A DNA stretch of 25,479 nucleotides from Lachnospiraceae bacterium UBA4260 (GTDB taxonomy: Bacteria > Bacillota > Clostridia > Lachnospirales > Lachnospiraceae), in contig DGWK01000022.1 in assembly GCA_002395235.1 (NCBI GenBank), positions 1-25,479 of the forward strand, written 5' to 3'. The position numbers and the translations under genes are program-made. Position 1 is the stretch's first letter. Every line of letters starts with the position of its first letter. The notes below the pieces were generated by a model. The model was not told where the DNA came from. It ran no database searches and saw nothing but the letters and a program-made list of their open reading frames with translations. Below are positions 15,029-22,310 of this stretch, one piece after another.

Positions 15029-16441
15029 TTATGCCGGATACGCGCCGTTAGCCGTGTCAGCCTTGGTCAGATCCACTTTCTCCTGCTGCGCGAGGCGGTA
15101 TTTGAAGAAGTCTACCGCGACCTGAGGGAACAGAGCATAGGACAGAACGTCCTCATCCTGCTGCTTCCACTGTGCGCATTCTTTCTCGAACTGAGGCAGC
15201 TGCGGAGGAATCAGGTCTGCAGGTCTGCAGGTGATTCTCTCTTCGTCGCCGATGACCTTCTTGACAACTTCCTCGTTCATGGGCTTGATAGTCTGGCCGT
15301 ACTTGCCGCGGATCAGGTCCTTGGTCTGAGCAGTAGCCATCTTGTAGCGCTCGCCCATAAGTACGTTCATGACAGCCTGTGTGCCGACGATCTGGGAAGA
15401 AGGAGTAACCAGCGGGGGCTCGCCCAGGTCCTTGCGGACTCTCGGAACCTCTTCCAGAACTGCGGTGAGCTTGTCCGATGCGCCCTGCTCTGCCAACTGG
15501 CTCACCATGTTGGAAAGCATGCCGCCGGGAACCTGATAGATCAGAGTTCTGATATTTACGCCGAGGACCTTGGTGCTCAGAAGGCCGCTCTCTAGGCACT
15601 CCTCGCGATAAGGTGTGAAGTAGTCCGCGATCTCCTTAAGAAGAGCCTGATCGAGACCTGTGTCTCTCTCGGTGCCCTTGAGAGCGCCGACCATAACTTC
15701 GGTCGCGGGCTGGGAAGTTCCCAGAGCCAGAGGGCTGATCGCGCAGTCGATGATATCGACGCCTGCTTCGATGGCCTTGAGGTAGGTCATGCTGCCGCAT
15801 CCTGAAGTATAGTGTGTGTGCAGTTCGATCGGGATATCCGTGCCTTTCTTAAGAGCCTTGACAAGCTTCTCGGCGTCGTAAGGAAGGAGCAGTCCCGCCA
15901 TATCCTTGATGCAGAGGGAATCCGCGCCCATCTCCTCGATCTCGCGGGCGATGTTCATCCAGTAATCTTCTGTGTAAGCGTCACCCAGTGTATAGGCCAG
16001 AGCGATCTGTGCGTGGCCGCCCTCTTTCTTTGTCGCCTTGACGGATGTCTCAAGGTTTCTGAGGTCGTTAAGGCAGTCGAAGATACGGATTCTGTCGATT
16101 CCGTTCGCGATGGACTTCTGGACAAAATATTCAACTACGTCGTCACTGTAGTGGCTGTAGCCGAGAAGGTTCTGTCCGCGAAGAAGCATCTGCATCGGAG
16201 TCTTCTTGAATTTCTCTTTGAGTTTTCTGAGTCTCTCCCAGGGATCTTCCTTGAGGAAGCGCAGGCAGGAGTCAAATGTAGCTCCGCCCCACATCTCAAC
16301 GGCTTCGTAGCCTACCTGGTCCATTTTATCTGCGATGGGGAGCATCACTTCGGTGGGCATTCTGGTCGCGATCAGGGACTGATGCGCGTCACGAAGGACG
16401 GTCTCCATAATTCTTACCGGTTTTTTAACCTGTTCTGACAT
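15029..16441 (-). CDS. Biotin-dependent 5S-type carboxyltransferase (oxaloacetate decarboxylase alpha / pyruvate carboxylase B-like)
   Basis: 470 residues. It is the carboxyltransferase domain plus C-terminal part, without the biotin-binding tail of full OadA (about 590 residues); biotin is on a separate protein in this operon. It should move a carboxyl group between oxaloacetate/pyruvate and carboxybiotin. ETVLRDAHQSL at 13-23 (metal ligand Asp18), MWGGATFDSCLRFL at 50-63, LCIKDMAGLL at 176-185 with the carbamylated-type Lys179, and ELHTHYTSG at 206-214 (metal ligands His208, His210) are all intact. The ATG at 16441 is 5 bases after GGAGG; an ATG 12 bases further up contains the ribosome binding site itself and is less likely. 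It is the last gene of the operon, 11 bases after oadB. Confidence 0.9.
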   Translation of the reverse strand: MSEQVKKPVRIMETVLRDAHQSLIATRMPTEVMLPIADKMDQVGYEAVEMWGGATFDSCLRFLKEDPWERLRKLKEKFKKTPMQMLLRGQNLLGYSHYSDDVVEYFVQKSIANGIDRIRIFDCLNDLRNLETSVKATKKEGGHAQIALAYTLGDAYTEDYWMNIAREIEEMGADSLCIKDMAGLLLPYDAEKLVKALKKGTDIPIELHTHYTSGCGSMTYLKAIEAGVDIIDCAISPLALGTSQPATEVMVGALKGTERDTGLDQALLKEIADYFTPYREECLESGLLSTKVLGVNIRTLIYQVPGGMLSNMVSQLAEQGASDKLTAVLEEVPRVRKDLGEPPLVTPSSQIVGTQAVMNVLMGERYKMATAQTKDLIRGKYGQTIKPMNEEVVKKVIGDEERITCRPADLIPPQLPQFEKECAQWKQQDEDVLSYALFPQVAVDFFKYRLAQQEKVDLTKADTANGAYPA

Positions 16442-16452
16442 ATTTACCTCCA

Positions 16453-17598
16453 TTAGACAATTCCGAATACGGCCATGAATACGCCTGCAACGACTGCAGT
16501 ACCGATAACGCCCGCGACATTAGGTCCCATAGCGTGCATCAGAAGGAAGTTGGAAGGATCATACTCCGATCCGACTTTCTGGGATACACGCGCTGCCATA
16601 GGAACAGCCGAGACGCCGGCAGAGCCGATCAGCGGATTAACCTTGCCGCCGGTAGCGATCTTCATCAGCTGGCCGAACATGACGCCCGCAAATGTTCCGA
16701 ACGAGAACGCGATCAGGCCCAGTGCCACGATCTTGAGGGTGGTGACATTCAGGAAAGCTTCTGCGCTGGTAGTCGCGCCGACAGAAGTACCCAGAAGAAT
16801 GACAACGATGTACATCATCGCGTTGCTGGCTGTCTCCGTCAGCTGTCTGACAACGCCGCACTCGCGGAAGAGGTTGCCCAGCATCAGCATACCTACCAGA
16901 GGCGCTGTAGTGGGAAGGATCATGCAGACGACGATCGTTACGACGATCGGGAACAGGATCTTCTCAAGTTTGGAAACCGGACGAAGCTGGCTCATCCTGA
17001 TCTTTTTATCCTTCTCAGAAGTAAAGAGCTTCATGATCGGGGGCTGGATGATCGGAACCAGCGACATATAGGAATACGCCGCGACCGCGATCGGACCCAG
17101 CAGTTCTGTCTGTCCCAGCTTGGAGCAAAGGAAGATGGATGTCGGGCCGTCCGCGCCTCCGATGATGGAAATAGCTGCAGCCGCTTTTCCGTTGAATCCC
17201 AGTGCGATCGCGCCGAAGTAAGCGGAAAAGATACCGAACTGTGCTGCCGCTCCCATAAGGAAGCTCGAAGGACTTGCGATCAGGGGACCGAAATCCGTCA
17301 TAGCGCCGACGCCCATGAAGATCAGGGAAGGCAGGATCGCCCACTCGTCGAGCTGGAAGAAATAGTACAAAAGGCCGCCGCTTGCCGTCTCCGTGGGAGC
17401 TGCCATGATATCCGGATAGATATTGACCAGCAGCATGCCGAAAGAGATCGGAACGAGCAGGAGGGGTTCAAATTCCTTTGCGATTGCAAGGTACATGAAC
17501 ACGAGTGCTACGCAGATCATGAGGTAGTTGCCCCATGTCAGGTTAAAGAATGCGGTCTGATGTACTAAGTTATCAAGAGTACGTGCAATATATTCCAT
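16453..17598 (-). CDS. oadB: Sodium-translocating biotin decarboxylase, beta subunit (OadB/MmdB/GcdB family)
   Basis: 381 residues, an integral membrane protein with about ten hydrophobic segments. It decarboxylates carboxybiotin on the carrier and exports Na+. The family signature IIGGADGPTSIFL at 145-157 includes Asp150, matching the essential Asp of the Klebsiella subunit; GVGAMTDFGPLIASP at 96-110 and a C-terminal GSAGVSAVPMAARVSQ region are also conserved. AAGGAGG lies about 10 bases before the ATG at 17598. It sits between the biotin carrier gene (29 bases) and the 5S-type carboxyltransferase gene (11 bases). The sequence does not show which substrate feeds the pump, since beta subunits are shared in type among oxaloacetate, methylmalonyl-CoA, malonate and glutaconyl-CoA systems. 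Confidence 0.94.
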   Translation of the reverse strand: MEYIARTLDNLVHQTAFFNLTWGNYLMICVALVFMYLAIAKEFEPLLLVPISFGMLLVNIYPDIMAAPTETASGGLLYYFFQLDEWAILPSLIFMGVGAMTDFGPLIASPSSFLMGAAAQFGIFSAYFGAIALGFNGKAAAAISIIGGADGPTSIFLCSKLGQTELLGPIAVAAYSYMSLVPIIQPPIMKLFTSEKDKKIRMSQLRPVSKLEKILFPIVVTIVVCMILPTTAPLVGMLMLGNLFRECGVVRQLTETASNAMMYIVVILLGTSVGATTSAEAFLNVTTLKIVALGLIAFSFGTFAGVMFGQLMKIATGGKVNPLIGSAGVSAVPMAARVSQKVGSEYDPSNFLLMHAMGPNVAGVIGTAVVAGVFMAVFGIV

Positions 17599-17627
17599 AT
17601 AACTTAGACCTCCTTGGAGTCAGACGA

Positions 17628-18002
17628 TTAGTCGATCGTAGCCAGCAGTGTGCCTGCCTCAACGGGATCACCGACATGGCAGTCGATGGAAACGACAGTA
17701 CCGTCTTCAGGAGCTACCATAGGGATCTCCATCTTCATAGCTTCAACGATTACGATCGCGTCGCCCTTCTTCACTGCCTGGCCTACGGATGCCTCAACCT
17801 TGAACACCTTGCCTGCCGCGCCGGCTTCGACTCTGTACTTGCCTGCGCCGCCTGCGGGAGCTGCCGCCTTGGGTGCGGGAGCTGCCTTGGGAGCCGCCTT
17901 AGGGGCAGCCTTGGGAGCTGCGGGAGCTGCTGCGCCGTTCTCATTCTCTTCTACTGTAACTTCATAAGCTGTACCGTTGACAGTAATGATATAATTCTTC
18001 AT
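17628..18002 (-). CDS. Biotin carboxyl carrier protein of the decarboxylase (1.3S/gamma type)
   Basis: 124 residues. A short N-terminal beta region, an Ala/Pro/Lys-rich flexible linker at 24-54 built of repeated KAAP units, then the biotinyl domain. VEAMKMEIP at 87-95 has Lys90 as the biotinylated lysine. It ferries the carboxyl group between carboxyltransferase and the OadB pump. Two ATGs are two codons apart; 18002 is chosen because the AGGAGG then lies 8 bases upstream, while from 18008 the gap is only about 2 bases. It is 18 bases after the OadG gene and 29 before oadB. Since two carboxyltransferases are encoded in the operon and only one carrier, it probably serves both. Confidence 0.92.
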   Translation of the reverse strand: MKNYIITVNGTAYEVTVEENENGAAAPAAPKAAPKAAPKAAPAPKAAAPAGGAGKYRVEAGAAGKVFKVEASVGQAVKKGDAIVIVEAMKMEIPMVAPEDGTVVSIDCHVGDPVEAGTLLATID

Positions 18003-18020
18003 TTTCATTTCCTCCTGAGA

Positions 18021-18773
18021 TTATTTTCTTCTGGCCTTGCGGATCGAGCGGACTACAAATCCGTCTGTACTCTGTTTTCCTTCAAATGCGGCGACAGCCG
18101 CTGCGATCACTGCAACAAGCTCCATGTCGTCAGCGAGTTCTTCCTCTTCTGCGACTGCAGCTGCGACGGGCGCGGGAGCAGGCGCGGACTTAGCCGGTGC
18201 CTTGCTCTTGGCCGGCTTCTTCGAAGCGCCGCCCACAATCTTGCCGAACAGAGCGATCACCAGTGCCAGAAGGATCAGCACTGCAAATGTAGTTCCCATA
18301 CCCAGCAAGGTATTGAGGGCCGCCTGCTGGATCTTCTCACTCATACTGTAAATGACGTTGGTCGTGATGCCGGTCACGGAATACCCCTGGTCCGAGCTCT
18401 CCATGGTAAAGACGACGTCGGCGTCATGCTTGGAGCCCTTGACGGTAACCGTAACTCTTCCTTCCTTCTTTGTGAAGGAACAGGAATTTCCTTCAATCCC
18501 CTGTATTTCCCCGATATCGACAAGTGCATTCTCCCAGCTGGAAAATGCAGGGCCGTAGATCGGATCATCCATCTGTGCCTCAGCCTGTCCGGTCGCCACT
18601 GCGTCGTTCATCGACAGAACGAACTGACTGGCTGAGTCATACCACTGCTGCTGCTGTTCCTCTGTGAGTTCTACCTCTGAAGAAGCTGTAGAATTATTTT
18701 CGGAAGAGCCGCAGGCCACAAGATTGAAAACACAGGCGATAACAAGAAGTGTTGTTATTAACCATTTTTTCAT
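18021..18773 (-). CDS. Lipoprotein domain fused to an OadG (gamma subunit) membrane segment
   Basis: 250 residues. The N terminus is a lipoprotein signal (MKKWLITTLL hydrophobic core, lipobox LVAC with Cys21). A secreted domain of about 110 residues (35-140) follows, with no family I can name; it has beta-rich segments such as RVTVTVKG and DADVVFTME. Residues 151-180 (LNTLLGMGTTFAVLILLALVIALFGKI, shown here in part) match the single membrane helix of OadG-type gamma subunits, followed by a Lys/Pro/Ala linker and a C-terminal AAAVAAFEG...VVRSIRKARR segment typical of these subunits. Known gamma subunits assemble alpha and beta subunits at the membrane. The start has AAGGAGA 9 bases upstream. 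16 bases after the first operon gene, 18 before the biotin carrier. Confidence 0.82.
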   Translation of the reverse strand: MKKWLITTLLVIACVFNLVACGSSENNSTASSEVELTEEQQQQWYDSASQFVLSMNDAVATGQAEAQMDDPIYGPAFSSWENALVDIGEIQGIEGNSCSFTKKEGRVTVTVKGSKHDADVVFTMESSDQGYSVTGITTNVIYSMSEKIQQAALNTLLGMGTTFAVLILLALVIALFGKIVGGASKKPAKSKAPAKSAPAPAPVAAAVAEEEELADDMELVAVIAAAVAAFEGKQSTDGFVVRSIRKARRK

Positions 18774-18789
18774 ATTTCGTGTCTCCTTC

Positions 18790-20208
18790 TTACTTCGCGC
18801 TGTGCTTCTTCGCAGGGAATTCCTCTCTCTTTGTATAAAGCACTTCCATCGCGCCGATCAGATACTTGCGAAGATCCTCGGGCTCGATGATCTGGTCCAC
18901 ATATCCTCTTGCAGCGGCGCTGTCGATGCTGTTCTGCAGCGCGTCATATTTCGCGGCAGTCTCAGCGACTTCCTGTGCGGAACCGGTGCAGAGAACGTGA
19001 GCGGCAAGCTTCGCGTCCATCATGCCGATGGTCGCGTCAGGGAACGCGATCGTGAAGTCCGCGCCGGATGCCTTGCTGTTCATTACGGCATAAGCGCTGC
19101 CGATTGCCTTGCCTGTGATCACATTGACCTTGGGCACATTGGCGCCCGCGAAGGCAGCAGTGAGCTTGCCGGCGGCGTCAGCGACCTTCTTCTCTTCACT
19201 CTCGGTCGCGGCAAATCCTGTCACGTTTGTCAGCGTGATGACCGGGATCTCGAAGGCGTCGCAGAAGCGCACGAAATCAGCCGCTTTGTAGCAGCCGGAA
19301 GCAGTGAGAACGGTCTCATAAGAGGCCTTCTCCTCGCCGTTTTCATCATAAGAAACACTTCTGTTGGCAACTGCACCTACGGTAGCACCGTTAAGTCTGA
19401 TAAAGCCGGTGGCCATCTCAGGAGCGCATGCTCTCTTTGTCTCAAAGAAGAGACCGTCGTCCGCGATATCGCCGAGAACGATCGAGGGATCCGCGATGCC
19501 GGCAGCGACATTTTCGCTTGCGCGGTTCAGATCGTCCGTGCACTCGGAGACAGCTTCATCCTCGTTGTTGGAAGGAAGCATCGACACCAGTGTCCTGATC
19601 TGATCGATGATCTCCTCCTCTGTTCCTGCCGCGTCTACGCTGCCGCAGGCCGCCTTGACAGAAGCAGCTGCCGTATCATTCTTATCCTCTCTGTTTCCTG
19701 CCAGAGTATTCGGAGCATTTACGAACAGCTTGGCGTCATTAGCCATAAAAGCGAAATCAGTGAGTGCGGGGATCAGCGCAAGGCCTCCTCCACAGTTACC
19801 GAAGATCGCTGTGATCTGAGGAATCAGACCCGAAGCCTTGACCTGTCTTGCGTAAATTGTTCCGAATGCGTTGAGTGCGTCCATTCCCTCCTGAAGACGG
19901 AGTCCTGCGGACTCAACGAGACCTACGACCGGCGCGCCGGTGCGGATCGCCAGATCATAGATGGACGCGATCTTTTTCGCGTGCATCTCGCCGACACTTC
20001 CGCCCAGAACGGATGCGTCCTGGCTGTAGACATAGACCAGATTACCGTCAATTACGCCGTAGCCGGTGATCACACCGTCGGAAGGCGTCTGCTCAGGTTT
20101 CAGGTTGAAATCGGTGGCTCTGGCTGTAACCTTGGCGCCAATTTCAACGAAACTGTTTTCATCGAGCAGGGCGGTTATTCTCTGTCTCGCTTTTGAAGAA
20201 CTGCTCAT
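18790..20208 (-). CDS. CoA-ester carboxyltransferase (MmdA/PCCB/12S type)
   Basis: 472 residues, somewhat shorter than the usual 510-520 of MmdA. Crotonase-fold carboxyltransferase expected to move a carboxyl group from an acyl-CoA (methylmalonyl-CoA or a relative) to biotin. VYSQDASVLGGSVGEMHAKK at 60-79, VESAGLRLQEGMDAL at 98-112 and FGNCGGGLALIPALTDF at 136-152 align with the N-domain CoA/oxyanion region of the family. The C-domain keeps TNVTGFAA, VITGKAIGSAYAVM and an IAFPDATIGMM segment, the second oxyanion site. The GG that usually precedes AR is SA-GL here, so the exact acyl-CoA is unclear. The ATG at 20208 is 7 bases after GGAGG; an ATG further up lacks such support. First gene of the sodium-pump operon. 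Confidence 0.86.
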   Translation of the reverse strand: MSSSSKARQRITALLDENSFVEIGAKVTARATDFNLKPEQTPSDGVITGYGVIDGNLVYVYSQDASVLGGSVGEMHAKKIASIYDLAIRTGAPVVGLVESAGLRLQEGMDALNAFGTIYARQVKASGLIPQITAIFGNCGGGLALIPALTDFAFMANDAKLFVNAPNTLAGNREDKNDTAAASVKAACGSVDAAGTEEEIIDQIRTLVSMLPSNNEDEAVSECTDDLNRASENVAAGIADPSIVLGDIADDGLFFETKRACAPEMATGFIRLNGATVGAVANRSVSYDENGEEKASYETVLTASGCYKAADFVRFCDAFEIPVITLTNVTGFAATESEEKKVADAAGKLTAAFAGANVPKVNVITGKAIGSAYAVMNSKASGADFTIAFPDATIGMMDAKLAAHVLCTGSAQEVAETAAKYDALQNSIDSAAARGYVDQIIEPEDLRKYLIGAMEVLYTKREEFPAKKHSAK

Positions 20209-20251
20209 TTTTTCGACCTCCATATAATTAATCCAATTCAAAAACACTAAA

Positions 20252-20260
20252 AGTATAACA
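20252..20260 (-). promoter_or_regulatory. Extended -10 promoter of the sodium-pump operon
   Basis: On the minus strand the sequence reads TG-T-TATACT (20260 to 20252), an extended -10 element, 43 bases upstream of the first operon start. No good -35 box lies 16-18 bases further up, as is common for extended -10 promoters. The surroundings are strongly AT-rich. Confidence 0.55.
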
Positions 20261-20346
20261 TAGTTAAAATAAAAAACTATATGTAAATTTATGTCGAATT
20301 TTCGCCCTTTTTGGGCATTCTTTATTTTCCTTGCACAAATGGCCGG

Positions 20347-20916
20347 TTAAATGTCCAGCCTGCTGTCCACCTCCTTCTCCGCTTCCTCCCGAAACTCTTC
20401 CATCTGCTCGGTCCCGAGGTCCGGAAGGTCAGAGAGAGAGCTGATCCCGAAGGAACGCAGGAACTGCTCCGTTGTCCCGAAGAGGAGGGGTCTTCCCGGT
20501 GCGTCCTTTCTTCCGACTTCTTCCACCAGCCCGAATCCGACCAGCTTGCTGATGGCAAAATCGCTGTTGACGCCGCGGATGCTCTCCACTTCCGCTCTTG
20601 TGACGGGCTGCTTGAAAGCTATGATCGACAGTGTCTCCATAAGTGTGTCGGTGAGCACCTGTTTCTTGGGCGCCTTCGCTATTTTGACCAGATACTCGTA
20701 ATACTCCGGTCTGCTGGAGAGCTGGACGGCGTCCTCAAACCAGTTGATCATCAGGCCGCTCTGCTGCGCATCGTACCGCTCCTCGAGCGCTTTTACCGCC
20801 TCGCGGACCTCGTTCTGGGAGATCTCAAGGGCCAGCGCCAGGGCAGAGACCTCCACCGAGTCGCCCATCGCGAACAGGATCGTCTCAATGGCCGCTGCTG
20901 TCTTGTTTGGTTCCAT
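20347..20916 (-). CDS. scpB: Segregation and condensation protein B
   Basis: 189 residues. ScpB forms the SMC-ScpAB complex that compacts and segregates the chromosome. Two winged-helix domains are seen: about 5-75 (AAAIETILFAMGDSVEVSALA at the start) and about 85-165 with the characteristic LSIIAFKQPVTRAEVESIRG (97-116) and LLFGTTEQFLRSFGISSLSDLP (in two parts, about 144-165). A short acidic tail ends in DSRLDI. The start at 20916 has AGGAGG 7 bases upstream, inside the last codons of the metallophosphoesterase gene, which it overlaps by 32 bases. scpA, usually adjacent, is absent here: the next gene upstream is the phosphoesterase. Confidence 0.95.
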   Translation of the reverse strand: MEPNKTAAAIETILFAMGDSVEVSALALALEISQNEVREAVKALEERYDAQQSGLMINWFEDAVQLSSRPEYYEYLVKIAKAPKKQVLTDTLMETLSIIAFKQPVTRAEVESIRGVNSDFAISKLVGFGLVEEVGRKDAPGRPLLFGTTEQFLRSFGISSLSDLPDLGTEQMEEFREEAEKEVDSRLDI

Positions 20917-21889
20917 CTGAATCCTCCTGTCTGAGACTCACCGGAAGAAGTTCTATGACGGAGACTTCTCCGGGGTTAAAGATCCTGATCGGCAGTGTAT
21001 GCATGCCCAGTCCGCAGGTCAGCACCATGGAGCTGAGATGCGGCTTACCGTCCGTCACAGCCTTGTAAAAATATTGCCCCCCGCTGTACCTGGGAAAGAG
21101 CGACGGCCTTGTCCCCATGACGCCGCCGATAAAGGGCAGGCGCATCAGCCCGCCGTGCACATGGCCGCACAGGCACAGGTCAGCCCCCCACTTCGCGTAC
21201 TGAGGAAAATAAACCGGAATGTGGGATAAGAGCACCGTGTAGACACTTCTGTCAGCCTCGCCGATCAGAGCCGACAGTTCCTCCGAAGGCAGCGGCGTTC
21301 TGCGAAACTTCTCATAGAACTTCATCGGAAGTTCAAGCCCCTGAACAACAATTCCGCTCTCTTCACCGGCCCGTTCCTCTTTTGTCAGAGAGGCAGACCC
21401 GTTGTGAAGAAACCGCACGCCGGCCTCTGTCATCTCATCCATAAACTTCTTATTATAATCGCCGAGTTCTTCGTAGTGTTCCATTCGAAGCTCATGATTT
21501 CCCTGCACGAACCAGACCGGGCAGATCTGCGTCAGCCTCCTCATAAGGGAGAGACTGCTCTTCATCCACTCTGTGCCGGTATCACTCTTGGGATCAGAGC
21601 CGGCTGCTCTCTCTTCGCCGGCTTTGAACACCTTGCCGGATACGATCAGGTCTCCGCCCACAAGGATCGCATCCGGAGCGCACTCTCTGATCTTTTCGAC
21701 CAGCTTCTCGTTGTCATTCCGATAAGCCTTTTCGTGGAGATCCGCTATGAATACGATCTTCACAGGGTACCTGATCTTGTCCGAGCGCAGCTTATACCTG
21801 CGCACGACAAAGCGCATATTATCGATGATCAGAACTGCAATCATGACAAAGATCAGTACTGCAATTATTTTAATGATCAATGCTGCCAT
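20885..21889 (-). CDS. Membrane-anchored calcineurin-type metallophosphoesterase (YkuE/YaeI-like)
   Basis: 334 residues. An N-terminal hydrophobic helix at 3-23 anchors the protein; the catalytic domain starts near 43. All metal motifs are present: IADLH at 48-52 (Asp50, His52), VGGDLI at 77-82 (Asp80), GNHE at 130-133, LLSHIPVYF near 219-227 and GHVHGG near 241-246. The DLH...GGDL...GNHE...GHxHGG layout is that of YkuE/YaeI-type enzymes, which include lipid-pyrophosphate or UDP-diacylglucosamine hydrolases; the substrate here is not known. GGTGG lies 4 bases before the ATG. It starts 35 bases after the rpsU terminator and overlaps scpB by 32 bases, so the two are co-translated. No separate promoter was identified. 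Confidence 0.9.
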   Translation of the reverse strand: MAALIIKIIAVLIFVMIAVLIIDNMRFVVRRYKLRSDKIRYPVKIVFIADLHEKAYRNDNEKLVEKIRECAPDAILVGGDLIVSGKVFKAGEERAAGSDPKSDTGTEWMKSSLSLMRRLTQICPVWFVQGNHELRMEHYEELGDYNKKFMDEMTEAGVRFLHNGSASLTKEERAGEESGIVVQGLELPMKFYEKFRRTPLPSEELSALIGEADRSVYTVLLSHIPVYFPQYAKWGADLCLCGHVHGGLMRLPFIGGVMGTRPSLFPRYSGGQYFYKAVTDGKPHLSSMVLTCGLGMHTLPIRIFNPGEVSVIELLPVSLRQEDSDGTKQDSSGH

Positions 21890-21923
21890 ACATCCACCAT
21901 GATAAACCCGGTTGTGTACCTTG

Positions 21924-21958
21924 AAAAAAAAGTTCCCTGATCGAAATCAGGGAACTTT
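21924..21958 (-). terminator. Strong intrinsic terminator of rpsU
   Basis: A perfect 13-bp inverted repeat, AAAGTTCCCTGAT (21929-21941) and ATCAGGGAACTTT (21946-21958), with a 4-base loop. On the minus strand it runs into eight T (21924-21931). It lies 23 bases after the rpsU stop. Confidence 0.95.
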
Positions 21959-21981
21959 CTGTTCGCAGATCAGCTGCCGGA

Positions 21982-22158
21982 TCAGTTATATTTTCTCTTC
22001 CTGGCCGCCTCGGACTTTTTCTTGCGCTTAACGCTAGGCTTTTCGTAATGTTCTCTCTTACGAATTTCCTGCTGGATGCCTGCCTTCGCACAGCTTCTCT
22101 TGAAGCGGCGCAGTGCGCTGTCCAAAGTCTCATTCTCTTTTAAGATTACACTTGACAT
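21982..22158 (-). CDS. rpsU: Small ribosomal subunit protein bS21
   Basis: 58 residues, the normal length for the protein. The translation begins MSSVILKENETLDSALRRFK, continues with KRSCAKAGIQQEIRKREHYE and ends in a lysine/arginine-rich tail KPSVKRKKKSEAARKRKYN, the standard bS21 pattern. The protein sits near the anti-Shine-Dalgarno end of 16S rRNA and takes part in initiation. GGGAGGG lies 9 bases upstream of the ATG. It is a single-gene unit, with a perfect consensus promoter and a strong terminator. It starts 137 bases from the hydrolase gene upstream. Confidence 0.97.
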   Translation of the reverse strand: MSSVILKENETLDSALRRFKRSCAKAGIQQEIRKREHYEKPSVKRKKKSEAARKRKYN

Positions 22159-22235
22159 TCGTTCTACCCTCCCTTCAGTCCCTTCAGTTTGACTGATTGG
22201 GTTTTTCTATATGTTTTCACCAAACACACAGTGAA

Positions 22236-22263
22236 ATTATAGCATAAAAGTTTGACGTGTCAA
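22236..22263 (-). promoter_or_regulatory. Consensus promoter of rpsU
   Basis: On the minus strand TTGACA (22258-22263) and TATAAT (22236-22241) are both perfect, with a 16-base spacer and TG one base before the -10 box (extended -10). The predicted transcript has a leader of about 70 bases before the rpsU start. Confidence 0.92.
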
Positions 22264-22268
22264 GCACA

Positions 22269-22310
22269 AACTCAATTCTCTTTCTCTCCCCGAACTCAAT
22301 TCTCTTTCTC
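22269..22310. repeat. 18-bp direct repeat duplicating the hydrolase stop codon
   Basis: AACTCAATTCTCTTTCTC occurs at 22269-22286 and 22293-22310, a 24-base period. The right copy encodes the last residues and TGA of the hydrolase gene; the left copy lies just past it in the same frame and holds a second TGA. It looks like a small tandem duplication at the gene end, next to the rpsU promoter. Confidence 0.9.

Noticed and set aside
20290..20330. GCCC-TTTTT-GGGC hairpin as a terminator for scpB
   Set aside because: The stem is only about 4 bp, and the minus strand runs into GAAAATTC rather than a T tract.
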